Positions 29,125-38,778 of a stretch of 64,000 nucleotides of DNA are shown piece by piece. Position 1 is the first letter of the stretch. Every line of letters begins with the position of its first letter. The notes under the pieces are model-generated. The model did not search any database and was not told the DNA's origin. It was given only the letters and a program-made list of their open reading frames with translations. The position numbers were made by a program, and so were the translations under genes. The DNA is taken from assembly GCA_942492855.1 (NCBI GenBank), contig OW818647.1:806001-870000 (forward strand). The letters are read 5' to 3'. This DNA comes from G963677485 sp942492855 (GTDB lineage Bacteria > Armatimonadota > HRBIN16).

Positions 29125-32112
29125 ATGATAAAAGTAAATCGAGACGTCATGATTCCTAAAAGCCACCATTGGCTGGCCGCGTTGATTCTACTGGTGTGCA
29201 GTGTTACTGGATACACTCAGGGTGGGACGGTTGAGGTCTGGGGCAGCCAGCGAACGTTGCCCGGCCAGTTGTCAGGCTACACCACTATTGACGCAGGAGA
29301 CAGGCATTCGGTAGGGGTAAGGGTTGATGGCTCCATCGGCTGCTGGGGTGATAACAGTGATGGGCAATGCAACGTACCTGCACCAAATTCTGGGTTCGCT
29401 GCGGTATCCGCTGGCGGTATGTATACCGCAGGCTTGAAACTGGATGGGTCCATCCTGTGCTGGGGAAACAACGACTACGCTCAGTGCAGTGCGCCAGCTC
29501 CTAACCAGGACTTCATCGCTGTGGCCGCTGGCAACCAGCACGCCGCCGGGCTCAAACGAGATGGCTCTGTTGTGTGCTGGGGTAACAATGACTACGGGCA
29601 GTGCAGTGTGCCAGCTCCCAATGGGGACTTCGTCGCCATATCAGCCGGTGTGGCTCACACTGTAGGGCTGAAGCGCGATGGATCCGTTGTCACTTGGGGA
29701 GACGACACATTCGGCCAATATGAAACACCCTCACCTAACACCGACTTTGTGGCCATATCGGCGGGTAACTATCATACCGTTGGTATAAAGCGTGATGGTT
29801 CCGTTGTGTGCTGGGGTATGGATGACCATGGCCAGTGCTCTGACATACCTTCACCCAACCAGGACTTCATTTCTGTGACAGCAGGCGCCGAACACACCGT
29901 GGCGATCAAAAGCAACGGCTCCGTGGTGAGCTGGGGACGAAACAGTTATGGGGAGTGCAGCCCACCTGTTCCAAATGATGGAATTAAAACTGTAGCCGCT
30001 GGAGAATACCACACTCTCTTCCTGAGGCGTGACGGCTCAGTGACCTCCACTGGGCGTAATCAGTACGGCCAAAGCGGTATACCCGGGGAGAACAAGCAGA
30101 TCAGCGCACTGGCAATCGGAACTGCACACAGCCTTGCGTTGAAAGAAGATGGTTCCGTGGTCGGATGGGGTCAAAACAATAATGGTGAGTGCAACACGCC
30201 TCAGCCAAATACGGACTTCACCGCCGTGGCTGCCGGAGACGCTTTTAGCATAGGACTGAAAAAGGACGGTGTGCTGGCGTTCTGGGGTAAGCCAGGATTC
30301 TATAACTGGGGAGGGAGCTGGGCCAACATACCCTTCCCGAACCAAGACTTCGTAGCCATCTCAGCAAATAAAGGTGTGATGGTGGGAGTCAAACGAAACA
30401 GTACAGTGGTCAGGTGGACCAAAACTGAAGGCGTAAACACGTATGCGATGAACTACACACGTCCACCCGAGCATGACTTTATGGGTGTGGGAGCCGGTGA
30501 AGACTTTACAATTGGATTGCGACTTAATGGGACATTAGTGGCTTGGGGGCGTAACTATTACGGACAGATCAATATACCCACGCCGAATCAAAACTTTACA
30601 GCGATCGATTCAAACTATCTATACTCTGTCGGATTGAAGAGCGATGGTTCTGTTGTCTGCTGGGGTGATAACCAGTCTGGACAGTGCAACGGGCCTGCCG
30701 TGAACAGCAATATCACCGCCGTCTCGGCTGGATATGGTCATGCCTTCGCCCTGAAACAAGATGGCAGCTTGGTGGGCTGGGGCAGCAATAGTACAGGTGA
30801 GTTGAACGTCCCTTCCCCCAACAGCGGTTTTTTGTCAGTAGCTGCAGGTAATGGCTATACTTTAGGGCTGAAGAGCAACGGCACTGTCATCCAATGGGGT
30901 AGAAAGATGGAGGTCATTGTGGATCCTGTTCCCAACAATGCCTTTACTGCCATCGCTGCGAGTACGTATTTTGCATTAGGCCTCAAGTCGGATGGATCGG
31001 TCGTCACATGGGGATACATAACTGACCAAGGCGGTACACCTGACTTAAGCCACGATGTCATCGCGGTGTCCGCTGGTGACCGTCATGCCGCAGCCTTGAA
31101 AACGGACGGTTCCATTGTTTGCTGGGGTAGAAACAGTGAGGGCGAGTGCAACGTACCTGCCCCAAATTCAGACTTCGTGGCCGTTGTGGCGGGTGACTAT
31201 GACACATTTGGCTTGAAACGTGACGGCTCCATCATCGGATGGGGTCAGAACTACTACGGTCAGTGTGTGGTGCCTTCTGACAACCCGGATTACGTGAAGG
31301 TGGCTGCTGGCCTTTACCATGTTGTCGCTCTCACCCGCGATGGTTCAGTGGGATGTGGTAGCAACTCTGGCCATCCCGCACTCACGGTGCCGTTGCCTAA
31401 CCAGGACTACACTGATGTCGCCGCAGGCTTATCGCACAGTGTGGGGCTTAAGAGCAATGGTTCTGTAGTATGCTGGGGAAATAACACCCTGGGCCAGTGC
31501 AGCGTGCCGGCTCCCAACCAGGATTTCATAGCGATCTCGGCCAAAGAAAACATGTCGATCGGCGTAAAGCGTGATGGTTCTGTGCTGGTATGGGGCAGCG
31601 GTGTCGCTGGACTTAGTGACGTGCCAGCACCGAATAGTGGCTTTCTGTCCGTAGCGACAGATGGCAAACGGATTTCCGGCATCCGTGGAGTACATGGTAT
31701 CAGCGGTCAGGTTCAGTTGAACAGCTTCACGGGCAATACGACCGAACAGCGTATAGTCGCCACCATCAACAGCAGCATCGACCCCGCTGTGAACCAGATC
31801 ATCAGCCTATTCCCTCAACAGGACGGCCGGTTCACGCTATCGAGCTATCTGCAGCCGCCCTACGATATCCGGATCAGCAGCCCCCACTTCCTGGCTTTAC
31901 AGACCACAAATATCGCCCTTGACACCAGCCTGAATGTGTCGTTGGTAAATGGTGATGCCGATGGCGATGGGCAAATCAACCTGTTCGACCTGGTAGAGCT
32001 GGATACCCACTTTGGCAGCAGTAACTCAATGGCCGACCTAAATGGCGACGGCAGCGTGAACCTGTTTGACTATGTGGTGATTGACCAGAGTTTCGGCGCT
32101 AAAGGCGACTAG
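29125..32112 (+). CDS. Larger RCC1-repeat/dockerin paralogue
   Basis: A 995-aa secreted paralogue of the previous gene. Signal about 14-32 (HHWLAALILLVCSVTGYTQ). Twenty full 39-residue repeats plus a split unit (GTVEVWG at the start, FLSVATDGKRISGIRG at the end) make 21. Most repeats keep CWGxNxxGQC; repeats 9, 10, 14 and 15 (as counted here) are irregular. The beta-sandwich (SLFPQQDGRFTLSSYLQPPYDIR) and dockerin (NGDADGDGQINLFD, ADLNGDGSVNLFD) match the smaller protein almost exactly. It starts 8 bp after the paralogue stop, so they form one operon born by tandem duplication with repeat expansion. No cohesin is visible in the window. Confidence 0.92.
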   Translation: MIKVNRDVMIPKSHHWLAALILLVCSVTGYTQGGTVEVWGSQRTLPGQLSGYTTIDAGDRHSVGVRVDGSIGCWGDNSDGQCNVPAPNSGFAAVSAGGMYTAGLKLDGSILCWGNNDYAQCSAPAPNQDFIAVAAGNQHAAGLKRDGSVVCWGNNDYGQCSVPAPNGDFVAISAGVAHTVGLKRDGSVVTWGDDTFGQYETPSPNTDFVAISAGNYHTVGIKRDGSVVCWGMDDHGQCSDIPSPNQDFISVTAGAEHTVAIKSNGSVVSWGRNSYGECSPPVPNDGIKTVAAGEYHTLFLRRDGSVTSTGRNQYGQSGIPGENKQISALAIGTAHSLALKEDGSVVGWGQNNNGECNTPQPNTDFTAVAAGDAFSIGLKKDGVLAFWGKPGFYNWGGSWANIPFPNQDFVAISANKGVMVGVKRNSTVVRWTKTEGVNTYAMNYTRPPEHDFMGVGAGEDFTIGLRLNGTLVAWGRNYYGQINIPTPNQNFTAIDSNYLYSVGLKSDGSVVCWGDNQSGQCNGPAVNSNITAVSAGYGHAFALKQDGSLVGWGSNSTGELNVPSPNSGFLSVAAGNGYTLGLKSNGTVIQWGRKMEVIVDPVPNNAFTAIAASTYFALGLKSDGSVVTWGYITDQGGTPDLSHDVIAVSAGDRHAAALKTDGSIVCWGRNSEGECNVPAPNSDFVAVVAGDYDTFGLKRDGSIIGWGQNYYGQCVVPSDNPDYVKVAAGLYHVVALTRDGSVGCGSNSGHPALTVPLPNQDYTDVAAGLSHSVGLKSNGSVVCWGNNTLGQCSVPAPNQDFIAISAKENMSIGVKRDGSVLVWGSGVAGLSDVPAPNSGFLSVATDGKRISGIRGVHGISGQVQLNSFTGNTTEQRIVATINSSIDPAVNQIISLFPQQDGRFTLSSYLQPPYDIRISSPHFLALQTTNIALDTSLNVSLVNGDADGDGQINLFDLVELDTHFGSSNSMADLNGDGSVNLFDYVVIDQSFGAKGD

Positions 32113-32267
32113 AGCGGTGCGGGGACTCGGTCCTGACCGGTCCGGTTTTCACGGCGTATATGGGTTGGCATCGGACGGATTAGGCGGATCGGACAGATGG
32201 AATGGCGGGCAGGCACGGGGGCCTGCCCATACATTGACTGCTATTTACCTTCGACACTCCCACAAAA

Positions 32268-32296
32268 GCGGGGATGTGGTCACTCCACATCCCCGC
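32268..32296 (-). terminator. Intrinsic terminator of the GH13-like gene
   Basis: GCGGGGATGTGG and CCACATCCCCGC form a 12-bp perfect stem with a 5-nt loop. Reading on the minus strand it lies 8 bp past the stop at 32305 and is followed by TTTTGTGGG. It also lies between convergent genes. Confidence 0.8.
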
Positions 32297-32304
32297 GGCT
32301 CCTA

Positions 32305-35300
32305 TTATCGGATGACAGCCTGTTGCGAGAGCTTATCACCCTTCTTCATGGCCGGAAGCGGACCATCTACCGGGCAGATATACAGGTTGGAGGCCTGCTG
32401 TCCCTGTCCAATGGTAAACACCGCTCCGTTGCCCTTGCTCCAGGAGACCTCATACGGTGCTGACACGCCGCGCAGTTTGATGCTGCCGGGGGCCTTGAGC
32501 ATAGCGTTCCGTCCCTGACCGATTGCATCCGAACCCTGCACCGCCAGTGTGGCGCCATTCAAGGGGATGTTCAAGCCCGCAAAGGCTGATCCCTCCGCGA
32601 TGTCTTGGGTGGCGATCACACTGAACGTGATAGCCACCTCGCCGTTGGCACGCAGCTCGTATTCCAGCTCGTACTGCAGCTCAGGGCTGGCGACCCCGCA
32701 GGTCTGCACACCGTTCCAGCTCTGGCCATGCATCAAGCCAATAAATCGCGCAATTTTCCGGCCATCGGACTCCTCGGTGAACAAGCGCGGGTTGGTCTCG
32801 CCGTTGATGGAGACCATTTCGCCCTTCTTGTAAAACCCGTAGTCCGTATAGGCCATGCTGGCCTGCGCGTTGATTGGCTGACCGGCTACCGTGATGTTCA
32901 TCGGGATGCCGCCCTGCCGTCGGACCGCCTGCACACTGCTCTTGCCAATCGCCATATTCAGATGGGTGGCACTCACGTTCATCTCAGGAATCGGCTTCAA
33001 TGCCGGCGATTTTAAGGGCAGCATCGCGCTGGCAGGCCGAATGATGAGCTTGACCTGCTTGCCGTCCAGCCCGTCATCTTCGATGCGCACCTCGGTGGCC
33101 TTGGATGGATCAAACGCGGCAGAGATCAACTTGTTGTCGGCTGTCTGCAGCCCGATCACGGCCCGACGGCTGCCGTCCAATATACCGGTTTCGAGCGGTG
33201 ACCACACGCGCTTAAGCACTGGCAGGCTCTTCAGCGGATCGTTGGTCTTGCTGAGGTCCATGCCCCAATCCCAGAATTTCTCACGCAGATCACCCTCGGG
33301 AGTCTGCATCGTCCAGTGCGTGGCATTTGCCACGACCAGCTCACCCGTTTCGGGGTTGTAGCCGTTCTGCAGGGCATCGACTTGCCTTGGTTGAATCTTC
33401 GCAATGGCTGGTATAACAACAGCTTTACTGGTCAACAGCACCACGGCTGGCCGATAAGCCGGCACCGTGATAGCAGCCGTTCCGGGTTTGACCACCTTGA
33501 CGCTGCAGCCTGGCAAAGCCGATGCTGAGAAAGGATACTTGCTGAGCATATCACCAGGGATAGTGACGCGCGTCTTAATGGTCTCATTGCTCAAGTTCAC
33601 AGCAACCACAGCGGCCGATGTGGGCCCAACCCGCAGGAAGCTAAACACGCGGGGGTCCGAGCTCTTCACGCTGGTGTATTTCGCACTGCCGTGTGAGAAG
33701 CAGTCCCACTTTGACCGCAGGGCCAGCCAGAGGGCCAGCTCCTCGCTGAAGCCGGTTTCCTGATCCTGGTAGAGTATCGGTGTGCCTTCCATCAGGCAGG
33801 AGATGGCCAGTAACGCCTGGTTGATGCCTGCGCCGAAGAAGCAATCCGGCGCCACTGTGTCGTGATTATCGGTAAATCGGCCCCATGCGTGCATCGCCGC
33901 AGTGGGGTTGGTGGCGCGCTGCCAGTCAAGCCAGAGTTTGGCGTTATTGATCCATGTGGGTATGTCGGATGTGGTCAGCAGGTCACGCATGACCAAATAG
34001 AACGGGTAGTCAAACTGCAAGTCGCTTTGCTTGAAAGCGATCGGCTTGCCTATTTCCGGCAGGATCATCGCGTCGGGGATCACCTCCCGGAAGCCGTCCC
34101 GCACCGCCTTGTTCAGCTCAATACCGCCCTTCGCCATGGCGGCGTTCGCGCGGTCCGGGTTGTTCCAGTTGTGTATCTGTCCCCAGCCGCCCACATCCAG
34201 CCGGGCGCCATCGAAGCCATACTCGGCCGCCCAGTTGTGCGAGGCCTTCTTAATGTATTGCTGCCACGGGATGGAACTGGCATCGGCGGGCTTGATGCTA
34301 CCCCCCCACACCAGGTCGATATCACCTTTCGGGTTACGGCACCAAACCTCGTCGGGAAGTGTCTTGGCGTCAGGTGCATCGGGATGCATCCCGTAGACCA
34401 CCAGGTCAGCGATCGATTTGACGCCGATCTTGTGGCCCGCGGCGATCATGTCTTTGAGCTGCTGCTTCGTGCCGTTCGCCTCATGAACCAGACCCTGTCC
34501 CATGGTGGTATACACCCATGGCGGAGTGGTTTGGGTGGGCAGATGCCACAGGATGTTTACGCCCAGTGCTTTGTAATACGGCATCTGACGCTGCAGACGG
34601 TCGTATCGCTGGCCATTGTCACCGGCCATCCAAATCTCTAGCGGTCCCCAGGGGTGCAGCTCCATGACGGTGCCGCCATATAGCCAGGAGGGTGGGTTGG
34701 CCGCGGGACCGTGGTCCAGGCTGTTCACCAGGCTCATCGTGGCGTTCATGATCACATCCGCGGGGCCAGAAACCAGCCGTATGCGCTGCTCTCCCACGGT
34801 GATGCTGTCACCGGTCTTCATGTGCTTCGAGGCATCGAACTGGTGGAACAGACTGACCGCCTTGTCGCCCTCATGCACACCTACCCGCGCCTGGTCCTCG
34901 ATAAACTTGTAGCCGCAGATCAGCGACAGCTTCGCTTTCGGCGAGTGGAGAAACGCGACATTGTATTCCGCACGTGTCCAGCCGATCTCCATGCGGTCAC
35001 GACCGGACTGCCAACTGCCTTGCAGCATCGGCTGCACCGGGTATTCACCGGGGATGAGTGCATACTGTTTAGCATCATTGGCCAGCGAAAGCTCCGGCGT
35101 ATAGAGCGACACTCCCCACAACTGCAACGGCTTGGTGCCCTTGTAGGTGATGGTGGCATACCGTTTGATCTCATCTGCATCGACGGTGAGGTTGCTGGAT
35201 ATCTGCCAGTCACCCTCCTCGCGGGTCACCACCCAGGTGTTCCCATTGCGGGTGATGGTGGCATTGTGCGAACCCTTGCCGTCTAGTGACCATCCCATGC

Positions 35301-35472
35301 TGGTGTTGATGCGCACATCGGGCCGCACAGCGGCTTTTGCTTTGATGATCTTCGAGCCTTGGGATATCCCGATCCAAAGTCCGGTGTCCTTTTGGAAAAT
35401 CGGCTGGATTTCAGCCTGTGCTATGGTAGACATTGCTATGACCCCCGTCAACGCAGCGATGAGAGACCTCAT
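32305..35472 (-). CDS. Secreted GH13-like alpha-glucan enzyme, multidomain
   Basis: A 1055-aa exported protein. Signal peptide about 1-20 (LIAALTGVIAMSTIAQA). A long N-terminal beta domain (about 21-260) precedes an alpha-amylase-type barrel. Conserved region II is YGFDGARLDVGG (nucleophile D426), region III MILPEIGKP (acid/base E473) and region IV GRFTDNHDT (N536-H537-D538). Region I is IADLVVYGMHP (D356), where the usual N-H is replaced. LYQDQETGFSEELALWLALR follows as in GH13 barrels. About 400 residues of C-terminal beta domains end it. ATG 35472 has GAGGTGG upstream. Likely acts on alpha-glucans outside the membrane; the exact reaction is open. Confidence 0.9.
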   Translation of the reverse strand: MRSLIAALTGVIAMSTIAQAEIQPIFQKDTGLWIGISQGSKIIKAKAAVRPDVRINTSMGWSLDGKGSHNATITRNGNTWVVTREEGDWQISSNLTVDADEIKRYATITYKGTKPLQLWGVSLYTPELSLANDAKQYALIPGEYPVQPMLQGSWQSGRDRMEIGWTRAEYNVAFLHSPKAKLSLICGYKFIEDQARVGVHEGDKAVSLFHQFDASKHMKTGDSITVGEQRIRLVSGPADVIMNATMSLVNSLDHGPAANPPSWLYGGTVMELHPWGPLEIWMAGDNGQRYDRLQRQMPYYKALGVNILWHLPTQTTPPWVYTTMGQGLVHEANGTKQQLKDMIAAGHKIGVKSIADLVVYGMHPDAPDAKTLPDEVWCRNPKGDIDLVWGGSIKPADASSIPWQQYIKKASHNWAAEYGFDGARLDVGGWGQIHNWNNPDRANAAMAKGGIELNKAVRDGFREVIPDAMILPEIGKPIAFKQSDLQFDYPFYLVMRDLLTTSDIPTWINNAKLWLDWQRATNPTAAMHAWGRFTDNHDTVAPDCFFGAGINQALLAISCLMEGTPILYQDQETGFSEELALWLALRSKWDCFSHGSAKYTSVKSSDPRVFSFLRVGPTSAAVVAVNLSNETIKTRVTIPGDMLSKYPFSASALPGCSVKVVKPGTAAITVPAYRPAVVLLTSKAVVIPAIAKIQPRQVDALQNGYNPETGELVVANATHWTMQTPEGDLREKFWDWGMDLSKTNDPLKSLPVLKRVWSPLETGILDGSRRAVIGLQTADNKLISAAFDPSKATEVRIEDDGLDGKQVKLIIRPASAMLPLKSPALKPIPEMNVSATHLNMAIGKSSVQAVRRQGGIPMNITVAGQPINAQASMAYTDYGFYKKGEMVSINGETNPRLFTEESDGRKIARFIGLMHGQSWNGVQTCGVASPELQYELEYELRANGEVAITFSVIATQDIAEGSAFAGLNIPLNGATLAVQGSDAIGQGRNAMLKAPGSIKLRGVSAPYEVSWSKGNGAVFTIGQGQQASNLYICPVDGPLPAMKKGDKLSQQAVIR

Positions 35473-35597
35473 GTAGCCACCTCAAGTTGTGAATATGGAT
35501 ATAGTTTCGTTACGGGCGTGGGTGAATCCTGCGTGGGGGATAGAGGGATGATTCATCCACAGATTACGCAGATGGCGCAGATATATAAGGGCGAGCA

Positions 35598-35647
35598 TAC
35601 AAGGGGCGACCGGCGGTCGCCCTGGGGCGGGGTGACCCCGTCCCTAC
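35598..35647. repeat. GTAGGGGCG-family palindrome
   Basis: AGGGGCGACCGGCGGTCGCCCTGGGG then a second arm GGGGTGACCCCGTCCCTAC. It lies 37 bp past the sigma-factor stop and may end that transcript. Confidence 0.65.
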
Positions 35648-35683
35648 AAACGTCACCAGAACGGCGCGGAGGTCTCCACTTAC

Positions 35684-36706
35684 CTAGTCGTATCTGCCCT
35701 GGGTGGCGCCGATCAGCCGCAGCTTCTTCAGCGCGCGGAGCTCCACCTGCCGCACGCGCTCACGGGTGACGCCCAGAATCAGCCCCACCTCTTCCAGAGT
35801 GTGGGATTGGCCGTCCTCCAGCCCAAACCGCAAGCGGACCACTTGCTGTTCCCGCTTGGCTAGTTTGACCAGCATGGCGTTGATCTGGTCACGCTGGATC
35901 ATGGTGTTCACGATGTCGGTGGGAAGCATGACGGTGTCGTCTTCCATGAAGTCAGCCAGACTGGAGTTGTCCTTCTCGCCTACCGGGGTCTCCAGTGAGA
36001 CGGGTTCCGTGCTGACCCTCATCACTTCATGGACGCGCTCCGGAGCCATCTCCATAGCTGTCGCCACCTCTTCGGTGGTGGGGTCGCGGTTCAAGTCCTG
36101 GCGGAGCTGGTTGCTGGTTTTGACCACTTTTTGGATAATTTCGGCCACATAGACAGGGATCCTGATCGTCCGTCCCTGGTTGATGATAGCGCGCGCGATC
36201 GCGCGGCGTATCCACCAGGTGGCGTAGGTGCTAAAACGGAAACCGCGCTTCCAGTCGAATTTTTCCACGGCGCGGATTAGTCCAAGGTTACCCTCTTGTA
36301 TGAGGTCGGGCAGTGTAATCCCGCGTGAGGCATAACGGCGTGCGATGGAGACCACCAGCCGTAGGTTGCTTTCAATTAGACGTGTCTTGGCCTCTTCATC
36401 ACCGGCTTCAACTCGCTTAGACAGCTCCACCTCTTCCTCAAAGTTGAGCAGCTTGCTGCGCCGGGCTTGATGCATCCACATGGAAAGCTCTTCGTCTTTT
36501 CCATGGGTTTCATGGGCGATCTCTTCCAAATCTTTGTCAGTCGTCGAGGCCAGGCTTTCGATATCAATATCTTCGCCTAGATCAACAACCGCCGCTAGAT
36601 CATCATCACTATCATCACCATTGCTTACATTAACCTCGTTCATTAGTTCCTCTTTATGAGCGGACGACGTTTCTGAGGCTCGGGGATCAGTGGCCTTGTT
36701 TGCCAT
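35684..36706 (-). CDS. rpoD: RpoD-family RNA polymerase sigma factor
   Basis: A 340-aa sigma70-family factor that directs RNA polymerase to promoters. An acidic N-terminal tail (DDSDDDLAAVVDLGEDIDIE) is followed by region 1.2 (ELSMWMHQARR), region 2 (LIESNLRLVVSIARRYASRG, DLIQEGNLGLIRAVEKFDW, FSTYATWWIRRAIARAI), region 3 and region 4 (VVRLRFGLEDG, TLEEVGLILGVTRERVRQVE). The region 2.4 and 4.2 sequences match primary sigma factors. Length is short for RpoD because region 1.1 is reduced. ATG 36706 has GGAGGAG upstream. It could be the housekeeping factor or a close RpoS/HrdB-like paralogue. Confidence 0.93.
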   Translation of the reverse strand: MANKATDPRASETSSAHKEELMNEVNVSNGDDSDDDLAAVVDLGEDIDIESLASTTDKDLEEIAHETHGKDEELSMWMHQARRSKLLNFEEEVELSKRVEAGDEEAKTRLIESNLRLVVSIARRYASRGITLPDLIQEGNLGLIRAVEKFDWKRGFRFSTYATWWIRRAIARAIINQGRTIRIPVYVAEIIQKVVKTSNQLRQDLNRDPTTEEVATAMEMAPERVHEVMRVSTEPVSLETPVGEKDNSSLADFMEDDTVMLPTDIVNTMIQRDQINAMLVKLAKREQQVVRLRFGLEDGQSHTLEEVGLILGVTRERVRQVELRALKKLRLIGATQGRYD

Positions 36707-36761
36707 TTTGTCTCCTCCTTCTCATCGCTTCAATTGCGATAAATATTTCTTCGAATCAATG

Positions 36762-36790
36762 ATACTAGCTATATTTAGATACATCGGCAA
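36762..36790 (-). promoter_or_regulatory. Sigma70-type promoter of the sigma-factor gene
   Basis: Minus strand: TTGCCG (36790-36785), a 17-bp spacer and TAGTAT (36767-36762), placing the start about 50 bp before ATG 36706. Confidence 0.5.
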
Positions 36791-36944
36791 CATGATTGGT
36801 TACAGTATTATTAACAGGTGGCCACGGGACCGGTACTATAATCATAGCATGGAATCATGGGTTTGTTAAGGGTGTTTTTGAAATAATTGGGTATTATGGC
36901 CGCAAATAGCTTTCTTCGCGGCCAATTACCGGATGACATGAGGT

Positions 36945-38609
36945 CTACGCCTGGAATAACACCAAACGGCTGTCATGGATCGCTTTGCTGTTTTCCATCG
37001 TGATGAGGTCACGGACGGGCTTGAGCTGTTCGCTGACACCAGCCCATCGGTAACGGCCATCGCCAACATACTCGATATCGGCAGACGAAGGCAGCCTCAG
37101 CGGCCCCTGCACGTCCTGAAGCCCCAGCATCAACGGACCGTGCCACAGGCTGCGAAGCTTGCTGTCGTGAAGGGTATTCCGCGGTGATTCCTCACGCAGA
37201 TAGTTTTCCCATGTGATCTCCACGGTTGAACAGCTCCCTGCCGGAATGGTAACTGACACAAAACCCCGGTCCACAGGTGCGGAGATATACTCACCATCCA
37301 GCATCACCTTCGGGGCCAGTACCCAATATGGCATGTAGACCTTCAGGGTATGGCTGCTTGCAGCGGTGTTGGACAGCACCCGTAGCCGCCAGTGGGCCTC
37401 CACAGGGTAGTCGGTATCTATCTCCAGCTTCATCGTGCCATCATCGAATTCCACATCCGCCTGGATGCTGTTCAGCATGATCACCCACACACTCTGTTCG
37501 TCCTGGAGCAGCGTATACTCCGTCGCCTTGCTCATCCCCTCACCGCCCCGCATTGTACAGCACCAGAAGGCCTCATAAGTTTCCGCCTTCGGGGCTAGAA
37601 TCTGAGTATCAGCACCCGCACAGGTGTTGGTGCCAAACCCTCCGTTAGGCCGCTGGCCGTAACCCAGACCACTGTAGTATATGCGGTGCGCATCGGCCAG
37701 ATATTCAGGCTCTCCTGTGGCTTGCCACAACCAAATGGCCAGAATATATGAATCCACGACCGCGCAAGGCTCTGTCCAGTGGGGCCGGCCGAACCAGTTG
37801 TAGTTCTCGTAGTTTTCGGTCACGCCGTAGCCCATGTACAGCTTGTAAATCCGAACGGCCTGAGCCAGATACTCCTCATTCTGGGTGTATTCGGCCATAC
37901 GCATCACACCTCGCAAGCCGCTCAGGGTCGCATGCGTCTGCGCCGAGATGCCCATGAAGTCTACTTCGAGATACTTCACGATCATCACATCGATCAGCTC
38001 TTTCAACTCCGGCCATCGCAGAATGCCATATGCCTGCGTCACACCATCCAACGCGATGAAGGCACAGCCGATGTCCGAGGAGGATATCCAGTTGCCCTCC
38101 ACATCCGCGGCCAGGCTGCCGATCGCCTCGCCATCATATTTCCGCTGCTCCGGCTTTGTGGGATATGTGGTGTATCCGTTTCGAGCGGGCAGGTATAGCC
38201 CACGCACCATCCCCTCAATCATCTGCAAAACCCATGGTTCTTTACGCCAGAGGTAGAGCTCGCACAATGCGCGCAGCATCCATGAGTTACCAGATAACTG
38301 CTGCTCATCAATGATGCCGCCCTCCAGCACCTTCCCCATATATCCGGCTTTGTTGAAGCGGGTGGGCAGCTCAGACATGATGGAGTCAAGATAAACCGGC
38401 GTGCGACCGGTGGCTTGTGCCAGCAGAACCAGCGCCAGGATGGTACGCCCCTCCCAGTCGGCAGGCCACTCGTAGCTGAGGCCGTCAGGGTCGGTATGGA
38501 ACACCTGCGGGGGCTGATATTCCTCGCGCTCTAACCGGTCAAAACTGCACAGCGCGCGACTGAATATATCGCCAGATATCTTGAGTTGCGAAAATGGGAC
38601 TGGTTTCAC
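36945..38609 (-). CDS. GH127-like beta-L-arabinofuranosidase (DUF1680)
   Basis: A 554-aa (alpha/alpha)6-barrel enzyme of the DUF1680/GH127 group, which removes beta-L-arabinofuranose using a Zn-bound Cys nucleophile. The metal set is visible: E280 and C282 in HWTEPCAVVDSY, then the Cys pair C350-C351 in AFWCCTMRGGEG; HypBA1 of Bifidobacterium has the same E-x-C and CC arrangement. A C-terminal beta domain follows (HTLKVYMPYWV). No signal peptide, so cytosolic. I chose GTG 38609 because AGAGGTG lies just upstream; the frame is open from 38696. A weak GGCCGC hairpin (36897-36924) follows. Substrate by family only. Confidence 0.88.
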   Translation of the reverse strand: MKPVPFSQLKISGDIFSRALCSFDRLEREEYQPPQVFHTDPDGLSYEWPADWEGRTILALVLLAQATGRTPVYLDSIMSELPTRFNKAGYMGKVLEGGIIDEQQLSGNSWMLRALCELYLWRKEPWVLQMIEGMVRGLYLPARNGYTTYPTKPEQRKYDGEAIGSLAADVEGNWISSSDIGCAFIALDGVTQAYGILRWPELKELIDVMIVKYLEVDFMGISAQTHATLSGLRGVMRMAEYTQNEEYLAQAVRIYKLYMGYGVTENYENYNWFGRPHWTEPCAVVDSYILAIWLWQATGEPEYLADAHRIYYSGLGYGQRPNGGFGTNTCAGADTQILAPKAETYEAFWCCTMRGGEGMSKATEYTLLQDEQSVWVIMLNSIQADVEFDDGTMKLEIDTDYPVEAHWRLRVLSNTAASSHTLKVYMPYWVLAPKVMLDGEYISAPVDRGFVSVTIPAGSCSTVEITWENYLREESPRNTLHDSKLRSLWHGPLMLGLQDVQGPLRLPSSADIEYVGDGRYRWAGVSEQLKPVRDLITMENSKAIHDSRLVLFQA

Positions 38610-38778
38610 GACGGACACCTCTATAAGATCGATGGTAAGCAAGCCATCCGATAAATTGCTGCTTCTGACACTATTGTACAAACAGTCGCAACGCATTCAC
38701 ACATGGCGTCACAAACCGATGCTCATCACAGTCGTATACTGTGTATAGATGCAACACCAAAATATAAAGGAGCCCACC

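Noticed and set aside
26942..32112. DNA tandem repeat or CRISPR-like array
   Set aside because: The 117-bp period is explained by 39-residue protein repeats in one open frame with codon-level divergence.
33862..34641. 259-aa plus-strand frame
   Set aside because: Antisense shadow of the GH13-like gene, whose catalytic motifs are clear.
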